In this document: piece after piece, positions 58,086 through 64,000 of the stretch
Layout: every line of letters starts with the position of its first letter
Position numbering within the stretch: the stretch's first letter is position 1
Assembly: GCA_963834965.1 (NCBI GenBank)
Contig: CAWIEI010000013.1
Coordinates: 62,001-126,000 of the forward strand
DNA: 64,000 nucleotides
Direction of reading: 5' to 3'
Origin: Fodinibacter sp963834965
Lineage (GTDB): Bacteria > Actinomycetota > Actinomycetes > Actinomycetales > Dermatophilaceae
Notes under the pieces: generated by a model
What the model saw: the letters and a program-made list of their open reading frames with translations, nothing else
Database searches by the model: none
Told to the model about the DNA's origin: nothing
Made by a program: the position numbers and the translations under genes

Positions 58086-59018
58086 TCAGGCGGCCGCCGT
58101 CAGCACTCGGAAATGGCGGCGCCAGTCGTCCGACAGGACTGCCGGGACCGGGATTCCCTTCTCACGCAGCTCGGTCGTCAGTCGCTCGAGGAGAAGCTCG
58201 GTCTGCTCGTACAGATCCTCTGCATGGACGACGACGAACGTCCAGCCGTCGTCGTCGCTGAGCTCGGTGCGCCGCGCTTCATCGTGTTCTCGCTGCTCGT
58301 CCGTGTCGTGCCACCGACCGTCGTACTCGATGGCGAGTCGCACCTCCTCGAAGCCGAGGTCGATGCGGTACCTGAGCTCTCCGTCGGCGTCGTAGATCCG
58401 AATGTCGACCTGTGGTTCAGGTAAACCGGCCAGCACCATCAGCAGGCGGAGGGCTGTCTCGGGCACGGAGTCGACCCGCTCTCGCACCAGGCGTGCACCG
58501 CGGAGGGCTTCGTCGCGACACTGGCCGGGCCAGGCATCCGCGTAATGAATGAGCTCGGTCGGTGTGCACCGACCCTTCTTGACGAACCGGTCGCCGAGGG
58601 CCACCAGGTCGACCAGCCCGAGGTACCTGGCCAGATGGCAGAACGTTTGACCTGGTGATGTCACGGGGAGCCCATGCCTACGCTTGATGTCCAGACGATG
58701 CCGGAACCGATGCGGCTTGACTCCGCGGAGCCGAAACCGTACGTCCCTCATGAACGAGATGTGCACCCAGTCGCTGTCTGGGACCACTCCGCCCCACAGG
58801 CGTGCCGCAGTCCAATGGCTGACCACGCCTCCTTCGGGACAGACGAGAAGGGCTGCGCGGGCTCGCACCACCACGGTGTCTGGGATGCGGGCATCGATGA
58901 TCACACCGGTGAACACGGTGCGGAACTCGCGGCTCTTCAGGCGCCGCTCCGAGACACCGAGGACCTTGGCCTCGCTGCGCAGGAACGGGCCTGGAATGGG
59001 AGCGGTGTCGTCCGGCAT
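58086..59018 (-). CDS. DUF559 (Vsr-like nuclease fold) protein with AbiEi-type N-terminus
   Basis: A 310-residue protein of a large actinobacterial family. The N-terminal half has a winged-helix, AbiEi-antitoxin-like layout (LGVSERRLKSREFRTVFTGV, VVSHWTAARLWGGVVPDSD, FRLRGVKPHRFRHR); the C-terminal half is the PD-(D/E)XK-like DUF559 domain: ELRYRIDLGFEEVRLAIEYD GRWHD with the D...E(Y/W)D pattern and a final VVVHAEDLYE strand. Lower GC than its neighbours, an unbroken frame, and inverted copies of one repeat on both sides suggest acquisition as a unit. Function is unknown; nuclease activity is plausible. The start ATG 59018 has no clear ribosome site. Confidence 0.82.
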   Translation of the reverse strand: MPDDTAPIPGPFLRSEAKVLGVSERRLKSREFRTVFTGVIIDARIPDTVVVRARAALLVCPEGGVVSHWTAARLWGGVVPDSDWVHISFMRDVRFRLRGVKPHRFRHRLDIKRRHGLPVTSPGQTFCHLARYLGLVDLVALGDRFVKKGRCTPTELIHYADAWPGQCRDEALRGARLVRERVDSVPETALRLLMVLAGLPEPQVDIRIYDADGELRYRIDLGFEEVRLAIEYDGRWHDTDEQREHDEARRTELSDDDGWTFVVVHAEDLYEQTELLLERLTTELREKGIPVPAVLSDDWRRHFRVLTAAA

Positions 59019-59069
59019 CCAGCAAGGGTGGCACCGATGGCGAAACCGCCACGGGCGTCATCCACAGGT

Positions 59070-59147
59070 GTCCCTGCTGTGACCTATTGGTCGATCTCAG
59101 GACAGGACCTGCCGTCCCTGCTGTGACCTATTGGTCGATCTCAGGAC
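59070..59147. repeat. two inverted-orientation copies of the 34-base repeat, period 44
   Basis: Copies at 59070-59103 and 59114-59147 are the reverse complement of the family at 57913-58053 with few changes (core GTGACCTATTGGTCGATCT, ends GTCCC and GGAC). The two copies are identical to each other over 34 bases. They fill the gap between the DUF559 start and the methyltransferase stop. Confidence 0.92.
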
Positions 59148-59159
59148 AGCGTCGGGTAC

Positions 59160-60657
59160 TCAGCGGAGGAGGCCGTCCTTGACGGCGTCGCGCAGGAACT
59201 CGACGACCTCGGCCCGCACCTCGTCCCCGTCGAGGTCGAGCAGCCCGGCGATCGCAGCCGCGCCGCCCGGGCGGTCAGCTCACCATCGGCCACCGACGCG
59301 AACGCCGCGGTGACGGTGGTCAGGGTGAGGTGCCGGCGCAGCCCGCCGCCCTGGCGCAGCACGATGGCGGTGGGGTCCAGGGCCCCGGGCATCGTGTGCC
59401 GCTCCTCGTGCACGTCGGGCGCACACCGCCACGCGATGTCGAGCACCGCGTCGTCGTCGTGCTCGGCGAGCCAGGTGCGAGCGTCCAGGCCGGCGAGCAC
59501 GGTCGGACCCATCGGCGCCTCCACCGGCCAGGGCACGTCCATGAGGTCGACGAAGGGAGCCCGCTCGCGGCGCGGCCGGTGCAGCGTCACCACGCCGAAC
59601 CCGATCGCCTCCACCTCGCGCGCCTCGAAGTCGTCGAGCCAGGCGGCATACATGGCGTTGAAGTCGACCGTGCCGGGGTGGTGGCCGCCGTCGCGGGCCC
59701 ACGTCTCGGCGTACTCCGCGGGGTCCTGCACCTCGCGCTGCACGACCCACGCATCGAGCCCCGTGCCGTCGAGCCAGGCGCCGACCCGCTCGGTCCAGGT
59801 CGACCCGCGCGGCACCTCCCAGTTTCCGAGGAACTGCGCGATGCCGCCCGGCTCGAGGTGCTCGCCGACCCCGCGCACGAGGTCGCGCACCACGGCATCC
59901 CCGGCGGCGCCGCCGTCGCGGTACTCGAATCGCGGCACGGCCCCCGACCGCGGCGTGATGACGAACGGCGGGTTGCTCACGACGAGCCCGAAGCGCTCCC
60001 CCGCCACCGGGTCGAGCATCGAGCCGGCGCGCACGTCCCAGTCGGCCTCGTCGAGCGCGGCGTTGAACCGGGCGAACGCCAGCGCCCGCTCGGACAGGTC
60101 GGTCACCACGACCTCATCGGCGTGCCCCTCGAGGTGCAGCGCCTGCACGCCCGACCCGGTGCCCAGGTCGAGGGCGCGCTCGACGTGCGGCCGCGGGGTC
60201 CACGACGCCAGGGTCGTGGACGCACCCCCGATGCCGAGCACGTGGTTCTCGCGCAGCGGCCGCCGGGTGGCGACCTCGCCCAGGTCGGAGGCCACCCACC
60301 AGTCGACCCCGTCGGCGGAGTGCGGGCGCAGGTCGCACAGCGCGACCACGGCATCGCCCTCGGGCTCGACCAGGCCGAGCGCGACGGCGCCCTCGACCCC
60401 GAGCGTCGGCAGCGCGGCCACGCCTCGGCGACGTCGACCGGGTCGCCGAGGGCGAACAGCCGCACCAGGGTCGCGCCCGGCGCGCTCGAGGCACCGGTGA
60501 CCCGCTGGGCGGGCAGCGCCTGGTCGCGGTCGAGGGCGGCGGTGGCCATCGGGCCGAGCAGCTCGGTGACGCCGGCGACGGTGTAGCCGGCGGCGACGAG
60601 GTCGGCGCGCAGGGCGGGGACGAGGTCGGGGTCGACGCGGGGCGGGTTCGGGGTCAT
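59160..60657 (-). CDS. two-part SAM-dependent methyltransferase, two frameshifts
   Basis: About 500 residues. The N-terminal domain (DLVPALRADLVAAGYTVAGV, ALPTLGVEGAVALGLVEPEG, LCDLRPHSADGVDWWVASDL) is a DUF7059-like module; the middle is a class I methyltransferase with SAM motif RALDLGTGSGVQALHLEGHA, acidic loop VTDLSERALAFARFNAALDE and the NPPF motif in GLVVSNPPFVITPRSG, characteristic of N-methylation of bases or glutamine. A C-terminal helical domain follows. Shifts near 60425 and 59255. TACGCT eight bases before ATG 60657 predicts a leaderless transcript. The target is unknown. Confidence 0.82.
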
Positions 60658-60680
60658 CGAGGACGAGCGTATGCCGTGCG

Positions 60681-60820
60681 GCCGCCGGGCTCATCCCCCT
60701 CACCGGCCGGGACGACACCGGGCGGATCCCGTGTGGATGCCGGGTTCGCCCCCTCACCGGCCCCGGCGACACCGGGCGGATGCCGGGCAGCCGCCGGTTC
60801 GCCCCGTCACCGGCCCGGGC
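60681..60820. repeat. three degenerate tandem repeats, period about 53
   Basis: Copies centred on CCCTCACCGGCC (60697, 60751) and the variant CCCGTCACCGGCC (60803) are each followed or preceded by GGGCGGATGCCGGG-like sequence, with period 54 then 52. They lie downstream of the LuxR-type regulator and upstream of the methyltransferase promoter. Pairing within units (CACCGG with CCGGTG across units) is possible but weaker than elsewhere. Confidence 0.65.
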
Positions 60821-63581
60821 TCAGCGCTCGCGCTGCACCAGCGCGGTCAGCTCGGGCCGGGAGGTGATGCCCAGCCGGGCGTAGACGTTGCGCAGGTGGT
60901 ACTCGACCGTCTTGGGGCTGAGGAAGAGCCGCAGGGCGGTCTCCCGGGTGGTGAGCCCCTCGGTCACCAGCGTGACGATCTGGCGCTCGCGCGGGCTGAG
61001 CGCGTCGAGGGCACGAGTCCCGCGCCGCACGACCGTCGCCCCGGTGGCGTCGAGCTCGTCGGCGGCCCGGTCGGCCCACGGCACCGCCCCGAGCCGTTCG
61101 AAGGACTCGAGGGCGTCGCGCAGTGGCTCGCGGGCGTCGGCCCGGCGGCGGGCCCGGCGCAGTCGCTGCCCGTGCAGCAGCCGCGAGCGAGCGGTCTCGA
61201 ACAGGTCTGCGGTGAGGGCGTGCTGGCGCGCGGCCTCGCCGAACGCCGCGTCGATGCCGGCCGGCTCGACGAGCAACGCGCGCGCCCGGGCGGCCCGAGC
61301 CAGCGCCCAGGGCCGTCCCTTCGCCGTCGGCCCGCCGGGCGTACTCCTCGACGACGACGGCCGCCTCGTCGGCGCGCCCGGCGAGCACGAGGCACTCGGC
61401 CAGCTCCGGCCCGGGGTGCACGTCGACGTCGACGAACCCGGTGCGGCCGAGCAGGGCGTCGAGCCGGGCGAACCGCTCGGCGGCCTCCTCGACGGCCCCC
61501 GCGGCCAGCGCCGACTCGCCGAGGGCGAAGCCGGCCCACACCTCGACGATGACGTTCGAGCGCGGCACCGCGAGCACCAGGGCTCGCTCGGCGTGCTCGG
61601 CGCACGCGTCGACGGCCCCGGTGCGGGCCTCGAGCCACGCCAGCCCGGCCAGGGACAGCGCCTGCTCGGTGACCTGGCCGAGCTCCGCCGCCAGCTCGGC
61701 CGACTCGGCGTAGGCCGAGCGGGCCGCCCCCCAGTGGTCGCGCGTCGCGCCTGCCCGGGCGAGGAAGAACAGCAGCCGGGGCAGTGGCCCGACCGCCCAG
61801 CTGGCCCGCCGGCCCTCGATCTCGCGGGCCAGCTCGTCGGCGGCCTCGGCGCCGCGCAGCCAGAGCATCGTGTTCAGCGCCCACACCTCGTCCTCGTCGT
61901 CGTGCGGGTCGCGGGTGGCGCCCTCGGCGAGCGGCGGGTGCGCACCCGGCATCCGGAGCAGGGCCAGTGCGGCGCGCAGCTCCGCCTCCCCAGAACGGCC
62001 CCCGAGCACCGCGGCCATCCCGGTGGTCATCAGGCAGCGCCCACGAGCCGCGCTGGTGAGGTCGCCACCGAGCAGCACGGTCGCGTGCCGCGCCGCCGTG
62101 GCAGCGGCGCCCGCGTCGGCGAGGGCGAAGGCCAGGGTGACCGCCTCGGCCACGACCCGGCTCGCGGCCTCCGGGTCCTCGTCGACAGCGGCGTCGGCCG
62201 CCGCGAGGAGGCTGCGCCGGGAGGCGGTCAGCGAGCCGGCCCGCGCAGCGATGCTCCCGGCCAGCGCCTCGGCCCGCCACGGCGTGCGCCCCGCCGGGCG
62301 ACTGCCGCACCATCTCGTCGCACAGCCGGGTCGCCCAGGCGGCGTCCCCGGCCGCCCAGGCGGCCTCTGCGGCGGCGAGCAGCCGGCCGGCCCGGCGGCC
62401 CGCCTCGGGCGTGATGCCCGCGGCCCGCTCCAGCCCGGCCGCGGCCACGGCCGGGGCCCCGCGCCGGGCGGCCGCGGCGGCGACCTCCTCGAGGGTGGCG
62501 GCGAGGTGCTCGTCCGGGCCGGCGGCCGCGGCCGCGAGGTGCCGCACGCGCTCGTCGGTGCGCGCCGGTGGCAGGGCGCCGGCCAACGCGGCGTGCAGCG
62601 CGCGGCGCCGGTCGGGCGGCAGGCTCGAGTAGACCGCGGACCCCACCAGCGGATGCCGTGGCGACGAGGTGGTCGCCGTCGAGGTCGACGAGGCCGGCCG
62701 CCTCGGCCCGCCCCAGGGCCGAGTCGTCGACCTCGAGCGCGGTGGAGGCATCGACGACCAGGGCGGCCGAACCCCCGGCCAGCGCCGACAGCGCGACCAC
62801 GACCTGCACGCCGGGCCCGAGAGCCCGGGCGCGCTCGGCGAAGACGCCGACCAGGGTGCCGGACAACGGGATCGGCTCGTCCAGGGCCAGCCGCGCCAGG
62901 GCGTCAGGGTGGCGCACGAGCTCGGTGACGGCCAGCGGGTTCCCGCCGGTGACGACCCGGGCGCGGGCCGCCGCCTCCGGAGTCGACGGGAGCCCCAGCT
63001 CGGCCATCAGGAAACCGACCTCCGTGGCGTCGAGCCCGGCCAGGGCCAGCTCGGGCAGGCCCGCCTCGGCGAGCGGCCCGGGCTCACCGGTGCGCTGTGC
63101 GGCGACCACGAGCACCGGGTCGGCGCACGAGCCGCCGCGCCGCGAAGGCCAGCGCCGCCGCCGACGGCTGGTCGAGCAGGTGCGCGTCGTCGAGCAGCAC
63201 GACGAGCGGCGCCTGCTCCGCACGCCGGGTGAGCACCGCGAGGGTCGCCGCACCCACCGCGAAGGCCGGCGGCGGGTCCCCGTCGCGCAGCGCCAGCGCC
63301 ACGCCGAGGGCCCGGGCCTGCGGCGCCGGAAGCACGGCGAGCTCGTCGGTGACGTCACCGAGCACGAGGCCGAGTGCGGCATACGGCACCTCCTGCTCGG
63401 CCGGTGTTCCCACCACCCGCACGACCAGCGCACCAGCCGACCTGGCGGCCACCTCGTCGAGCAGCGTCGACTTGCCGACCCCCGCCTCGCCGGTGACCAG
63501 CAGCGCTCCACCACGGCGCAGCCGGACCCCGGCCAGCAGCTCCGCCACCCGCCGGAGCTCGGTCTCGCGCCCCACGACCAT
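60821..63581 (-). CDS. large ATP-binding LuxR family regulator (LAL), several frameshifts
   Basis: About 915 residues. From ATG 63581, with TACACT six bases upstream: VVGRETELRRVAELLAGVRL, Walker A LLVTGEAGVGKSTLLDEV, Walker B PLVVLLDDAHLLDQPSAAAL, then a long helical TPR-like middle (RALHAALAGALPPARTDERV, LGQVTEQALSLAGLAWLEAR, AGAVEEAAERFARLDALLGR) and a C-terminal LuxR helix-turn-helix LSPRERQIVTLVTEGLTTRE, LSPKTVEYHLRNVYARLGIT. Breaks near 63130, 62660, 62290 and 61310. Such regulators respond to nucleotides or sugars (MalT-like). A methyltransferase gene diverges from it. Confidence 0.83.
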
Positions 63582-63702
63582 CCCTGCAGTGTAGGAACGA
63601 CTGGGGTGCCACCCTGATGCGGCGAGGGCGGCCGCGGCCGGATCGTCGAGGGCATCGACCCCGGCGTCCGCTGCCGGGATCATGGACCCGGGAGGACACC
63701 CC

Positions 63703-64000
63703 ATGCCGCACCAGCAGACCACCACCATCGACACCGACATCTTGATGTCGTTCGTCTTCCGCGCCGTCGACGAGGTGGGCGCCGCGCTCAACTGCGCCCT
63801 CGTGGTCATGGGCGACCGGCTCGGCTACTACCGGGCGCTGGCCGAAGGCGGCCCGATGACGGCCGCCACCCTCGCCACCACGACCGGCACCGCCGAGCCC
63901 TACGCCCGCGAGTGGCTGAACGCCCAGGCCGCCGGCGCGTTCGTCACCTACGAGCCCGCCGACGGCACCTACGCGCTGCCGCCCGAGCACGTCATCGCCC
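63703..64000 (+). CDS. SAM-dependent methyltransferase, 5' part, cut by the window edge
   Basis: ATG 63703, with GGGAGGA eight bases upstream, opens a frame that stays open to the end: HQQTTTIDTDILMSFVFRAV, DEVGAALNCALVVMGDRLGY, YRALAEGGPMTAATLATTTG TAEPYAREWLNAQAAGAFVT. This is the winged-helix lead domain of actinobacterial class I methyltransferases with an N-terminal regulator-like region; the SAM domain would follow beyond the window. It diverges from the LAL regulator gene across a 121-base gap, so the regulator may control it. Confidence 0.8.
   Translation, partial: MPHQQTTTIDTDILMSFVFRAVDEVGAALNCALVVMGDRLGYYRALAEGGPMTAATLATTTGTAEPYAREWLNAQAAGAFVTYEPADGTYALPPEHVIA

Overview
The window comes from a very GC-rich actinobacterium. 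GC-ending codons dominate, GTG starts are common, and many promoters are a TANNNT-like -10 box placed 6-8 bases before the start codon, which predicts leaderless mRNAs. The core gene order (panC and its DUF2520 partner, DUF3180, folK, folB, folP, folE, ftsH, hpt, tilS, a DUF2342 protease, dacB and ppa) matches the Rv3602c-Rv3628 region of Mycobacterium tuberculosis and the equivalent Streptomyces region. Protein style and codon use suggest Micrococcales, perhaps Intrasporangiaceae or a relative; that placement is inference.

0-20 kb is conserved housekeeping DNA: NAD and pantothenate synthesis (nadC, nadB, panC, DUF2520), a MidA-type methyltransferase next to a stand-alone NuoD paralogue, a secreted protein with a class F sortase, the folate operon with a folB-folK fusion, ftsH, hpt, tilS, a zinc protease, dacB and ppa. 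20-31 kb is mixed: gene remnants, DUF427, a LURP-one-like protein, a SHOCT protein, a two-component system, an MFS exporter, a phosphotransferase-like protein, tRNA-Thr(CGT) and a secreted hydrolase. tmk-holB (30-32 kb) is separated from topA (39.9-42.7 kb) by an accessory block: a sensor kinase operon with a secreted DDHGGD-repeat protein, a TipA-type regulator, an SCP2 protein, a glycosyltransferase and a large secreted FG-GAP-like protein.

42.8-53.4 kb carries an AroE paralogue, a LigB-type dioxygenase, an operon of processive GT2 synthase, HlyD-like adaptor and GH81 beta-1,3-glucanase (a plausible beta-1,3-glucan system), two small-molecule enzymes and a sodium:solute symporter. 53.4-64 kb holds a TetR-regulated heterodimeric ABC exporter, a lower-GC DUF559 nuclease-like gene bracketed by inverted repeat arrays, a two-part methyltransferase, a large ATP-binding LuxR regulator and the start of another methyltransferase.

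Two features cut across the window. First, from about 16.3 kb onward many clearly real genes are broken by single-base shifts, while the first 16 kb is clean; I read this mainly as draft-assembly indel error rather than mass gene decay, and I give such genes their full reconstructed span. Second, several intergenic regions hold two or three tandem copies (period about 44-64 bases) of locus-specific hairpin sequences, plus a second class of long palindrome that supplies a Shine-Dalgarno sequence to the next gene. These are the least explained structures seen.
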